Source of the DNA: Andrena cerasifolii
Lineage: Eukaryota > Arthropoda > Insecta > Hymenoptera > Andrenidae
Length of the DNA: 64,000 bases
Direction: 5' to 3'
NCBI RefSeq assembly: GCF_050908995.1
Contig: NC_135126.1
Span: forward strand, 14,260,001-14,324,000
Made by a program: the position numbers and the translations under genes. Shown here in pieces: positions 12,195 to 25,700 of the stretch. The stretch's first letter is position 1. Each line of letters opens with the position of its first letter. Under the pieces are notes generated by a model. It had not been told where the DNA came from and did no database searches. It saw only the letters and a list, made by a program, of their open reading frames with translations.

Positions 12195-12399
12195 TTAAAC
12201 GCCACCAAAGAAAAGACTTCGCACAATTTATCGTTCCATTCGAATTCGTCCATCCTCATTCCTACGAGCCTACAAAATTGAGTCATCTATCATCGAAAAA
12301 TTACCAAGTCCCTCGTAAAGCATCGTTTTATCTTCCGCAACAGCAGTCGCTTTCACGCGCGTACTTTCTTTTCGTTCATTGTAATTGGGGGATCCGCTA

Positions 12400-13000
12400 A
12401 CGGGGAGCGTCGATCCCATCGATTCGGCGGATAGAAGATCGTAGAGACGCCAATGAGTGGTGGGGGGCGCGGGGCTGTCGAGGCCGCACGAAGTCAACCG
12501 ACCGCTGCACGTCAGGTCCCAGTCCCAGCGAGCCTCGTATCACTAGTACCCGCGATGCTCGCAAGAAGGCACTGTCAATTGGAAACGCGATAGGCGTGCG
12601 TCTGTGTCACGGCTGGTGACGTGCGATCGGCGTGCACAACGTCGTCGCGACGCGACGCCGACGTATCGCAATCCCGCGCAGCTGCCGGCCAGAACCAGAC
12701 TGTTTCAGGATTTTCACCAGCGTCCCACCGATTTCGCCACCCGGAAAGTCCATCGTCAGCGTCCGCCGACTGGCAACTGGTGTTCCTCGCGGACGGTTAC
12801 GCGCGCCCCTGTTATCAGCTCGCAGTGCACCGATGGGTCCCGGTGACTTCACTGGAATGCAATCGATCCGGTCGAGGCCCTCTTCGATCTGACAGGTACT
12901 TGCCACGATAAACACGTGACCCTCTGAGTCCCACTGGGCGCGTGCGCGCGCGCGCGCACGCGTGCCTCTTCTCTCCCGGTCGGCCGGTTCGACTCGTTTA
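12400..13000 (+). promoter_or_regulatory. GC- and CpG-rich region, probable ine promoter and 5' UTR exon
   Basis: A 600-bp GC-rich, CpG-rich island lies 0.7-1.3 kb before the ine start codon. A donor-like CAG followed by GTACTT at 12,894 could end a non-coding first exon joined to the acceptor at 13,691-13,692. Open frames on both strands here (up to about 100 codons) have no recognisable content and look like by-products of the base composition. A GC dinucleotide run (about 12,938-12,965) follows. The role as promoter is inferred from position and composition only. Confidence 0.35.
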
Positions 13001-13662
13001 CCGGTTGCTAGATAATCAGTGAAATCTCACGCGGCGCCGCACGAACGCGAGGTGCACGCAGTGTTTTTACTATATATTTTTTTTTAAATTGCTTCGCTTT
13101 TGTCGATGGTAGCGATTCGTGTTTCGAGTTATGGGGAAAGATGATCTGCTTCAGAGTGATTCATTGTATGGGTTCGATGCTTTCATTCAGCTAGGAAGTT
13201 TATTAATTTAGAGGATCGGCAAGGGATATTGGCTATTACGAGACGCTGTTCGACGATCCACCTGGCAACCGTCCGTGCTCGGTGTAGCTTTATCTTGACG
13301 CGCTGTTGCACTAAGTACTTAATCCTGCAGAGGTGTATGACAACCGTCCGTCCTGGGAGATAAGAATAAACACATTCGCATCGTAATTCAAGGTTCTGCT
13401 GATAGCTGGATCGTGGTTTGAAGAATTAATAATTGAATACTCTAGAGTCTAGACATCATCTGGCTCAGCAAGTGCATAAGAATTTCAAGTCTCTACAGAT
13501 AATTGAACGCAGCTAATATCACGAACCTCCGCAACGAAGTCTGCAAATGTTTTCGCGCTTCTTCGCATCGATGAAATTACCGGAAGTTCGCGCAAGCATT
13601 CTGCGTAAATTCCTCTCTCCTTTCATCCCATTCCCCCTCCCTTCAGCTCCCACGCTGCTCAT

Positions 13663-13692
13663 CTCTCTCTCTCTCTCGCTCTGTCTCGTTAG
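13663..13692 (+). promoter_or_regulatory. CT-repeat polypyrimidine tract and 3' splice site before the ine start exon
   Basis: A (CT)n run leads into CTGTCTCGTTAG, with the AG at 13691-13692, fourteen bases before the ATG. This is a good splice acceptor and implies that the first coding exon is preceded by a separate 5' UTR exon. The microsatellite itself serves as the pyrimidine tract, so its length may vary between individuals. Confidence 0.55.
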
Positions 13693-13706
13693 ATCGCCAT
13701 GCCATC

Positions 13707-16700
13707 ATGAATGCCACGGGCAGCAACAGCGACGGCAACAGCGGCGGCAACGACAGCAACAACACGATCCCAAGCAAGACCAGCCCACACGGCAACAGCG
13801 GCCGTCTGCAGAGCGTGATCGGCAAGCAGAGCAGCTGCGTGCGCAAGATGAGCACGATGCCGGAGGAGGAGGATGCCCCCAGCGACACGGATCCTGACGC
13901 GGGGGTAGGGCGCTATCAGCACCACCACGACGACTCGGACTCCCCGTCCGAGGAAAGGGGTCGTTTGCTGGGCACAGTCGAGTCGCCTCAGAGGATCACC
14001 ATCTCCCCCACGGGCTCCGCCAACCTCCACTCCAACGGCCTGAAAAAGGGCATCCCCCGAAACGACAGCGGCAGCAGCATCCACGAGAAGCCTCACCGGC
14101 TTCAGCAATACAAGCCAGTCGACCAGACTGTCCAACCGGAGACCAGACTGTACAGAGACATTCCCCAGGGTGTTCTCAGATTAGGCAGAGGGGTGGACTA
14201 CCACGCCGGACGACACCGTTGCTCCAGCGTCAGGTCCGTCAAGTCTAACCCGACGATGGACGATCATCAGCAACAGTACCATCCACCAGCCGCCAGCTGG
14301 GCGTCGATCGTCTTCTCCGATGGCCACGGGCAGACCCACGTGCGGCCGTTTCCCGATTCCGTCTCGATACGGTCCCTAGCATCGATCGGCATGGGCTCGT
14401 CCGACGGCCGGAAGCTCACGATACGTAGAGTTCCCACATCGCCGTCGGAGCTGCTTAACATGGTACATCCGCCGCCGTAAGTGAGTCACATTACCTAACG
14501 CGCGCGTCTCGACGTGTAGCGTCGCGTCGGAAGGAGCGCGCTTATGAATCATGGCCACGCGGCTCCTTTCCACCGTGAATGCCTGCTGCATGCGGTTTCC
14601 TTCGGCGCCTTTACGCTGGCCAGAGCTTAGCAGCCCCGTTCACAGCCGAGGATCACCGCCGCTCGGCGGGCGGGGATCCAGGTTGACTGGTGACAGAGGA
14701 TCGGTGGTCGTGGATGGAGAAGACTGCCGTTGTCTCCACTGTTTTGGTCAATTAAGTTTCGCGATAATTGGTAATTGACGATGGTAGTTGAGGATGATTG
14801 AGTGTTGTTGTTTCCTCTAGCGTGGAACGGAGCTGTGTTTGGGGAAGGCAGAAATTTCAGAGGATCGAGGTCAATTGTACGTTACTTCGTTTGTGGTCCT
14901 TGCAGGGATAGTTGGAATTTGACGTTGCTTGTTGATACTGCTTAAGACAGACGATTGATTATTTAAATGATGGAATATTCAGTTTAGCAAGTATGATATG
15001 TATTGGGTTATCCTGAATATTTCCGTGGTTTTCAATGGTTTGGCGCGAAGAATACATCTGCAGTAAAATTTAAAAAGAAAGTAAGAAATTATTTAACGGG
15101 GGATTCTCGCCTAACAGCCCCAAAAGTAACTGATATTTCAGATTTTTTGGGGGAAATACTGTTGGTCTTATTGGATTAAACTCTTTTCGAATATACGGAG
15201 GCATCTTTAAACTTGCAGAAAATATTTTTTTTTACGTCGATCCTTCTTATTATTTATTAATTATTGTGGAATCTTGTCCACCTCTTCGACGAGGTAACTC
15301 CTTTTGGCGGGAGGCGTAGCACCTATCACAGTCATCTGATTGAAAAAAAGATAGGAGTTTCTTAAAGTTAGATAGTTTACGCTGGAATTGGTCCACTTTG
15401 AAGACAAAAAATAAAAAACTGAAAGAATTATAGCGTTTGAAGGAAAAAGTAAGTTTTTTCCTTAGATAAATTTTTCATATTATTCTTTATATCGACGAAA
15501 AAGTATTATAAATACAAAGTAAAATTAATATTTTATGTCCAGTCCCAGCGTAAATTATTTCACTTTAAGAAAATTTTCTTCTTTTTGCAATCAGAGGATT
15601 GTGACAGGTGCTGCACCTGAGGCCAACATCGTCGAAGAGGTTAATACGATTCCACAATAATAAATAATAAGGATTGACATAGAAAAAAAATTCTACAAGT
15701 TTAAAGATGCCAACTTATACCTATCCCAAAAGAGTTTAATGCAACATTAACAACAGTTTTTTTTTTAAAAATCATAAATTTCGGGGGCTGTTACACGAGA
15801 ATTCCCCAAGAAGAAAATTATATAAGAAAATCAAATTCATTGAACGTTGCCTCTTTACTAATGGTCTAAAGTATTAAAAAATAATTTTCTCGATAACGCT
15901 GTTATGCGAAATTCCCTGTTTTTCAAATTGACATCACAAATATGTGGCGCCAAAGTAAAATACCACAAAAACCACGGAATCTTTCAGGATGACTGAATAT
16001 TTAGCAACAATATAATGCACAGTCAGAAGTTATTTACGGAATGTTTGTTCCATAGAAAAAAAAATTAAAACGTAACCGAAAAATCCCTTTAATAACATAC
16101 AGGCAGCATTATGACTCTAAAATAGCCGCGGAAGGTTCAATTGCTGCGGCACCGCTCAAACTCGATCGGAGTGTAAAACAATCTTCAGACGTCACGTTTG
16201 CCATATGTTTCGCGAACAGCCTCTAAAAAGAAAAGCAAACCAGAGATGCGCAAAACGATTCGTCCCGTTAGCTGATTGTATAAAAATAAGGCCTCCCAAT
16301 CTCTCTCGTTCAGTTCGTCCATGAAATGCCGCTCAGAATAGCTCCTGATAAAAACACCTTGCTTCTTTCTCAAATCAGTGCCGCCAAATTCGTATTTTAC
16401 TAGGTTTCAAATTAAATGTGAATTGTTCCGAGGGCAGACATTGCTCGGTGGAACGCGTGAGAATAAAATAGCCGGGCGTATAGTGAGATTCGACGAACGT
16501 AAGTACTCATCTGGGACACAGTTGTTTAAAACGTGTCGACGGTATAAATCAGGCTGTCGTGCTTGCCTAAGTCACGATTTCGGTGGCAAGAGATGCCGCG
16601 TACGTCCGAACTGCTTGTGAAGCGTGGTCTCGTCATCCAGGGCCTGCAATTCCAGCGTATTGTCCCAGAGACGTAAGTGGATAATAGGTGTACAATGTAA

Positions 16701-19700
16701 GACCATACTTTTGTTACAAGTAGGTGTGCACGCGGTGCATTGTTACAGCTGTGTCACGCTTCTTCCATTGAGATCGGTGTGGACCGGTTCAGAGGGTCCG
16801 ATCGTTGTTCCAAATTCTTTGCATAGCAGCTGCTTTAATTACCTGTAGCGACGGGGAGGATTTATTTAGATTCTGCTGAGGATTGCTGGTCGGAATTGTT
16901 TAAACGACGATAATGGTATTTACGAAGGAGAGATGGGATATGGCACTCGTTAAACTAACGTTCTCGGCAGATCTAGTTGAAATTGACCTTTACTGCAAGG
17001 TAGCTTTAATCAGAACAGAAATTAATCTCCCTCAACTGAGCAGCTTGCGAGAGAAAACGAAGGATACCTCTAGTCACAGTAGCCTTCAGTGGGAGCACTT
17101 TAAAGCAGTAGGGTAAAGGACCCAATTACTGACACCTTAAGCTATTTTACTTAAAATAACGAATAAATAAACTATAGTATATAATCTATAGTATAGATTA
17201 TAGGTTGAATTACATATTTTTTTCTGTATGACTTTGCAACGTTTATTTATTCGTTATTTTAACTAAAATAGCTTAAGGTGACAGTAATTGTTTAGGTGTC
17301 AGTAATTGGGTCCTTTACCCTACTCTCGTTTTAATGTTCCGACCATCAGAATATTATTTTATCGAACAGTTTATCAAACACACTTTCGTATTTATTATAT
17401 TATTATAATTAAAATTACATAAACTACCATGCAATTATGAAAATTAGTCCAGTTTTTACAGCCATCGAATTCGATCTATCTCTACTTACCAACTCACCAA
17501 TTTCACCTAAACAAATCAGTTTCCCAAGAAAATGATCGCATCCTATAAACTAATGATTATATCCCGAAAAAGGAGCATGCCTCCTCAAATGTCTCTACAG
17601 CCTTCGACACAACTGACCACGTTCGCAAACAGAGACACGCAACGCGGCGTCGCCATAGATGTCGTCTGTCTTTTCGAAATTCAAATAATAACCCATCAGC
17701 GGGCAATAATTTATCAGTGTCGTCCCCTTGCACGCACGTCCATTACGCATTGTTTTTCCGTTGCGAAATGTCCAGGAATTTACACAGGTGCGCCGTATTT
17801 GTTACCAGCCTCTGTCGATTGCCATAACTCCCGCCGTCCTAGCGCGACATCGTTTTTGCATCTGGCCGGTGTCGCAAAAACCGTGCACGCGACGAACTCG
17901 TAAAGATTCTTCTTCATTCTTCCACACTTACGCAACTCACCGGCCACGAAGATCGTCCGTTGCACCGTATGCACCCCCGTGTTCCTTGCGCGCCACCGTT
18001 GATCGCAATAAGGCAACCCCCCACCCCCTCCAATCGCTGCTACGATGTTCTTTCCACCTCTTCGAATTTTTCACGTCGCTCTAATGATTTCAATAAATCA
18101 TCCAGATAAGCCACGTCTGATTCGGTGTTCCTGGTGCCACGAAGGAACGGTGAATGATTAAAGGCAACCGGTTCGTCGTAGGTTTCGTAAGTAAGTGGCG
18201 ACCGTGGGCAGGGGAGAGATCCTTAGGCGTTTGTGAAATGGAAAGCGGCACTTTTCGCTTTTTATCTCGACAGACATTCGTACTGTGTTTATGGAGAAGC
18301 TTGTCCCTCCGAATGACACGTTTGGCGGAAGGCGTGTCGTTCTTCAGGCGGACGGGCAAAACGTGCATCGAGTGCTTGATAAATACGCCGTCACTTACAT
18401 AATGTCGTTCGTCCTATTTCCTATGGAAATTTAAGGTGCTTTAAATACTTAATTTATGTTGAGTGTGTTCTGTGGGGAAGTGTTTTGTAGTCGTCGGTGA
18501 GGGGTAATTGAATGATGCGTTAGCAGCGCTGAGTTTAATGAGCACGAACAGTGATTTATTTCGTTGACCGTAGCGTGTGTTTTATGAACTTCTATTTTAT
18601 ATAAAATTATTATTATTATTCGCCTTTATTACTTGGAACATACAGAGAAAAATAATACATAAAGGCTAGCGAAGTAAAGGGCGAGGCTGCAGTAGAATAC
18701 TGTTAGAAGCCTAATCGTAACTAAATAACTAACATTAACCAAAACTAAAACTAGGGAAGAAAAATAGTTTGTTGTGTGTATTAAATAGTAATACGTATGT
18801 ATTTAATTAGTTGAAAAATATCATCAGAGTTGTTATGAGTATTTTTATTTCTGGCTGCGTATCAAACGAAACACTGTATGATTAGAAATAGAATGTAGGG
18901 ATACATAGAAGTACTCATAGAATTCCGATTCTTCGTATCGGTCAATTAAAAGAAACTAGATACAGTAGGTACTTGTTAAAACAGAATAGCATCCAAAATC
19001 CATTATATTTATTAAAAGTAATTTAAGCAGGTAAAATATTGCTAATTATTCCGTCAAATTGAAATTTGACATTTAGGTCGCAAAATTTAAAAGGAATTAC
19101 GGTGTGTCGAAGCGGAACGAGCAAACACATCAGCGTGCTTTGAGATAATTAAAATGCGCAATATTATTATCACTGCACTCATTTAAATATCGTTAATCAA
19201 AATACGAAAGGATGACATGAAAGGGGGCTCCCCCGTTTATTCTCATATATTTCTACCGCTTAGACAAGTGCTTCGAAAGTGAAGGCGATTATTTTAAAAG
19301 GTAGACGAATTACGTATTTACATCAACTGAGCAATTCAATCAATTTAAGGGGCAGTCAGATTGCTCGAGAATCAAGCATTCTTTGCGAATTAATTACGAG
19401 GAGATGAATACAAATTGTGACTAGTACTTTTGGGCAATGTTTGTTAATACTGTAAACAGTAAAAAAAAATTATTTGAATAATATATACACGTGTATGACA
19501 GCGCTACAGTTGCTTGATATATAGGTGTTTTTTCCAGAGCTGCTGTAATTTTGCAGTGAATCTGGCCGTAAGAAATTGAATTGTGAAATATCCTCTGAAA
19601 TTTATACTTTGTCCTGGCCTCCATTCTGCCCTGAACCAATTAAAAAAGAAGAAAAAAAATTATAAGTACAGCGATTGTAATACGGCAAATTTTAAAGAAA

Positions 19701-22700
19701 CGTGATTTTTCGCCAGGGAGAAGAGCCATTTTATTTTTATTTTTTTTTGTCAAAATAGGAGTTTTCACAGACTTATGCTTAGCTTCAGGTCGTAACTAGA
19801 CATGTTTCACATATGTGAATTTTTTTTCACATCGATTTGTACCTCCGTTTTTTTCGCAATCACTGCAAAACGAAGAGGAAATATGATTCCGAGAAAAACG
19901 CGTTTAAAGTTTCGAAAGAGGAATTAGTCTACCTGCGTGCGCGCAGAAACGGTTTATGACGCGCTCGACCTTTTCTGCTGCAAAATCCTTAATTTTGCGA
20001 ATTTTAACATAAACCAAACGGCATTTTACTCGGGAAGGGTATTTACTTTCGAAAAACGCAACAAAAAAAAATCGAGTTTCTGACTGCCTAGTCCCCTTAA
20101 TTCGATTAGATTGAAAAATAAATAACAGCCCTCCTCGCTTATTAATTACCCTCGTACATGCCCATAAGCCATTCGCCCTAATCATTATTAACAAACCGTT
20201 TCAAAAAGTATTTAAATAAATCTCTAACTGCTGCAGCAGATTTTCAACCAACTGAACATTAGCTTATAATTAAACAAAGTACTAGTCATTTGTATTACCA
20301 TTCGTTGAATCTTATGTCGAAAGTTTATTCGAAAGCTTCACTTCACTAAATCCACGACTTTGCGTATTTAGTTGAGGTGTAACGATCGCGTTCACGTGTG
20401 ACCCACATTGACCCGATTCCAGATCATTCGAGGATGACCTGTCGGTGTGCACCAGCCTCGACGATGCAGATGCCGAAGACCCCGGGGACTATAGGCAACC
20501 GAGACGACCCCATTGGGCCAACAAAGTGCAATTTGTCCTTGCTTGTATCGGCTACTCTGTCGGCCTCGGGAATGTTTGGAGGTTCCCCTATCTATGCTAC
20601 AAAAGTGGCGGGGGTGAGTACTCACGTTTAAATATCTGTAACGCTTACAATCTATATGTGCCTGCATCGACACCAAACGCAAACACGACTTGCGCTATTC
20701 ATAGAGAATTAATTTTCTTTTGCTTATGATGCACGAAACATTAAGAAGCTAGAAAATGTTATAGGAGTGGAAGGTACATATCTACTTTTGAATTTAAAAC
20801 TTTTCGAATGCAGAGTAAGATAAGGTACAGTGCCGCGATATTTCATTAAAGCTTTAGGGGATGTAGAAAATTTTTCGAATTTCAGCGATGTGTGTTTTTT
20901 AGCTTATCACTGTTTGAATGCAGGAATAATAGGGAGAAATAAATGGAAACAGTAAGGGAGAGTGGGGAATTGCGAACGCGGGGTAAACTCGAACACCGCG
21001 ATATTCGCTGAAATCGCTTGTCCTGTCCTCCCGCGATATTGTTACATGATGTAATTAGCTATGTTCAGTATTAAGGAAACTGTCACGAAATCTTTTCGTA
21101 GCTTTTCTTATAATTTTACGCTTGTGTATTTTGAGTCTATAGTGCATTAAACCTGCTACCCAACGAAGCATAATTTGTTCGCAGTTCCGTTACTTAATTC
21201 TAAATAAAATCACGGGATCACTTTGTGTATATAAATGTTCGTATTTGTTTTATTTGAAACTTCTTAACTTCTGTTCATTAACAGAAGTTAAGAAGTTTCA
21301 AAATGTTGGAGTAATTACGAACAGCGTGTATGGGGCTATTACAGACGATGACGTTTATCCTTTTCTCTTAACATTTCGAAGTTTTCTACGTATCCAGTAC
21401 CCCGGAATTATATTTGGGAGAATGTGCGTAAATATTCGTTGAAAGATATTGAGATAGCCGTGAAAGAGGTTAAAGATTAAAGACTTTACATCCGTCAGGC
21501 AGCAAATAAATATTCAATCCCACGAGCAACCAAAATTCGATCAAACATGAAGAAAGACTGTGTCAGACCCACAGGGTGGAAGAAAACCAGTGTTTAGTTA
21601 AAATCGAAATCTTTAAGCAGCCGTATTTACCCCGCTAACTAGGGGTAATTCCGGACAGAAAGAGTTTTGACTTCGTGTTGCCTTTGTAGGTAATTAACCA
21701 AACTTCAATTATCTATAAAGTCAATCTGATTAGAGTCAATACTTTTGTTTCAATTTAACTTTTCTCTTAAGCATTCCTAATTCCCCTGCTCGCCCCTACT
21801 TAGCAAGTTAATTAAATCATTAATTAATTATCATTAACATTAAAAGAAGAGTCCTCAGGGGCATTTTAAAAATAAAATACTGTCGCCTAATGAGTTATTG
21901 TATGTTCTCAAGGTGTAAAGAAACATTGAGTAAATATTCATAGGAATTCTTTTGTTACAATATTAACATTCCTGGAATATCAACTTTTAAGCCCTGTCAC
22001 AAATAAAGAACAGTATTGTACCTTAAATAGTTGTTTTATGACAGTTATGGTATTTATATTATGCAACTTGTGCATTTTGTTGTTTGCATTAAATTTAGAT
22101 AAGGACAATAATCCCAGTATATTTTATGTATCGACAACCTCTTGATAAATATAACGTTTCCTCTCAGTGTTCTAAAAATGGTACGCTAATATTTTTATAG
22201 AAAAAATAATAAAATACCGTCCTATATCCCACATCGCGTTAAATAAAATTCAAACAGAAAATAAATAGGGAGAAACGTTTTTACAAAAAAATATGTTCAC
22301 TGTGAATCGTTTAAGCGCTTGGTAGTTCAATGGAATTCTATATGAACAATTAATGTCGCGTGATTCGTAATTATCGAAATGTAATTACTAGTATACGCAA
22401 TTCTTCGATGCAAACACTTGTTCCGTAATCGGGAGTAGCACGACAGCAATCAAACAAAGATATCAGACTTACGACGACCATCTCGTGACTTGTAGAAGAA
22501 GATAATGCGTTTTACTCATAAACTCCTTTATGACAACGCTTCAAACCAGATGTTCGTTTAAAATAAATTTGTACGTGCCAGATTACTGGTTGTGACACAC
22601 ATATGTCTGCTGTGATTAGTATGGCTGTGATAAGAGCACGTGTTTGTCCTATCCATCGTCGGTGTGAAATCGCGTCACTTAAGTGAAAAGGGAACAAATT

Positions 22701-25700
22701 ATTAAAAAGACAGGATCATTCCAGATATTGTGCTTTACGCTGCTAAAAATATTTCAATAATTTATCCGTTTCAACTCGTTCGGAACGTTCAGCGTCTATA
22801 TTTTATCAACTCCAAAACCAGATATCGAATACATTAAAAACTACATAGAGATAATTAGATATTCATTTGCTAATAAATAGTCACTTATTTGTCACTTACT
22901 TATAAATAGATACTTAGTTGTCAATACGTGCATACTTACGTATTTCTTAATAAGTAGTTACTTTCTCAAATTACATATGTCCCACATCGTTACTATTATA
23001 TTTGAAAACTATAAGAATTTTAGATCGTAACAAGGTGGAAATTTAATACAAAAGCTTATTTTAGGATGATTATGAATGGAATTATGAGTCAAAATGGACC
23101 TTGCATCCATTCTGAAATCATAGTATCCACCATGCAAAGATTAAAGATCCTTGAATAAATAATTACATTTTATACAGAAATATTCACTGTATAAGTGTAC
23201 AGCTTTTTTTTTTTATTAGGTACTTATATTCGTGTTATTTTAATAGATTGCTCCAAAAAGTGTTTTAAAGCAAGTGAATTTGTGTGCCATTTATACCTGT
23301 CCAAAATAAACTGTACCATTGAATTTCCTTGTCGATATTCATCGAGTACATTATATTTTCCATGCATTTCAATTTAATAAGTTTTCCGTCCACTATCGAA
23401 TTCCCTTGAAACAAATATTTCCGGGTTTTTATGTAGATTCTCTGAATTTTTCCCAACAGTTTCCTCGGGATATAAAACGGATATATGAAAGATACTGTTT
23501 CGAAACGCAAAGCGGGGGAGATCGTAATTTCTAACAAAAATACGTTGCTCCAATTATAATTGAGCACGCATAGTAATTCTCCATTTGTAGCTTTATGCAC
23601 AATTCCAACTGCATTATCCGAATTAATTGGACACAACATAGGAATAAACGAATCATTACATTCTACTCTAAACAATCATCATTTATCGCATAATAGTGTC
23701 TTCGTAAAATAATTATCTGAAATAAGGTGCGAAATTTCTCATGAATTATTCAAATTCTTCCATACCTGATACTTTTATGCGCAGAATAACGAGGTTTAAT
23801 TTACAGAAGAAAAATATACGATCTTCGTTCAAAAACTAGTGCATTTTCAAGTTGTCGCTACATCGTTGCATCTTTTAAAAAATATATAGTTAGGGAAGAT
23901 AGAATTACTTGTCTGCAACTTTTAATCATAACCAAACGTACCAAATCCATATAGTCGTTCCAGTGGTAAAGCTGTGAAACTGCAAAAACTTAATTAACTT
24001 CCAAACTTAATAGATTCTCAATTTGTATTAATTAATAATTCTAGAGTTTTTGTCTGTTCGTTCCGTGAACGTTTTGCTTCTGAGCTCTTATTTCAATATA
24101 TTTACGCGAATGCGAGAAATTAAACAAACATTACTAGCAAAAGCGACCGGGGCACAGCTTGGATGCAGGGGCGGATTTTTACGTAGGCTATGCAGGCTGC
24201 AGGTCGGAAATTTTAAGCGAAAGAAATTGAAAAAGGTAGCAAAGTGTTTTTTTTTACAATAATAGCACAGATTTCTGTTCTGAAACAAAATGTCTATCTA
24301 TTTTCCCTAACGCCGAAAGTAAAGAGTGATCTTCAAACACGGAGGCTTGAGATAATTTTCAAATTCATTCACTTATTTTTCACGTGGCAAATTAGCAATA
24401 ACTTAACTCTTTTAAATTAAAATATTCGATGATATTTCAAGGAAAGGGCGATAGACGCTCGTTTGCCTAGGGGCGCGAAATCTCCAAATTCGCCCCTGCT
24501 TCGATGCTTTTGGTTATACCAAAACATCGATGCGAATAAATGACATTAAACAAATATTACTCGCGAAAGTATGCAGTGATAATATTTCGATATTCGCACA
24601 ATATTAGATTCAACCCTTCGTGGTCACAGAGGGTGTATCGCACTCCAAGAACAATTCTCGAGTTAAAAATGTCGCGCCTTTGCGACTTCCAAAGGAGATT
24701 TATCGCGAAAAATCGCTCTTTTTTCACGACTGTGGAAAATGGCTCTTTTTCAAAGAACTACAAATTTCATCATACCTATCAAAATTTACATTTCTAGAAA
24801 AAGACTATTGGAGCGTGATTGTATGAGTATAAGGAACGTACAATTATCACTGAAAAGTTAAAAGATTTTCTAAATATCGCGTGTCGCAGGTTTTCGCCGG
24901 CATTTTACCGCGCCGCATCTCCCTTTGTGCGATACGTGTCCCAGCGAATAGATTCAGAGCAAGGGCACGCATTCTCTCGGGCTCGCCGTGCCGTAACATA
25001 AGTGCGTATCGTGTTGCTGCTAATTTTCAAAGTCTGAAAGCATCATCTCAGCGGAGCCCGGACGTGGCGCAAACCGCTCACGGAACTTGATACATGACCT
25101 TGCACGGAACGCAGCTACACCAGCTAGCATCGTAAATGATTTCAATGACACCGGTGGAAATAATCGGTCGAGTATCATTTCGACCAACCGCTCGTTAAAT
25201 TGGACAACCGGAAGACCAGAGCCGGGTGGCATGATCTGATTTCAGCTTGGCGAACCAACGCAACTCTTTTCAATGGCAAAACGAGCAAACAATGGCGCGT
25301 GATGGCAGCGCGTGCTGTGAACATCACTGGAGCCTCGGTTCAGAGCATTTAGGAACATCAGCAATGAGCTATTGACGATCTGCTTGCGTAGGGATTTATT
25401 TAACTTTCTCGATGACTCGGGGAGTACGGATTAGAGGAGTTCGGTACACGTTGTTCACTTTGAGTTAGGGAGGAATTGGTGTGCTGATATTTTCAGAGAT
25501 AAGGGACTCAAATGGGTCGTCCAGTTGGAAAATGATCTTTTAATCTGATGGATTTTATGTAATGGCTTTTGTGATTTGTGTACGTTTTGAAAAATGATTT
25601 TTTGGGGTGGGTAATGAGGGTTGTATTATAGGCACGTGTAGTTAGTTAGACGTAAGTGAATAGAAAATTGGAAGGAAGTTGTATAAGGTTTGGGAAGTCT

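Larger units (their letters stand above)
14477..20422 (+). other. ine intron 1 (5.9 kb)
   Basis: Bounded by GTAAGT and AG. It contains a 1-kb foldback element, a palindromic MITE and a TTAA-flanked element, listed separately. The 16.1-18.4 kb part is less AT-rich and has frames of up to about 120 codons, but none resembles a known protein and none joins in frame to exon 2. An in-frame stop lies just upstream of exon 2, so exon 2 itself cannot carry an alternative start. Confidence 0.6.

Noticed and set aside
12604..12915. Overlapping frames of about 100 codons on both strands
   Set aside because: They coincide with a GC-rich island where stops are rare, occur in several frames at once and show no recognisable residues.
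17532..18084. Two overlapping plus-strand frames of about 120 codons in ine intron 1, considered as an alternative ine start exon
   Set aside because: Neither has family residues, nor a donor that would join exon 2 in the correct phase with convincing sequence.
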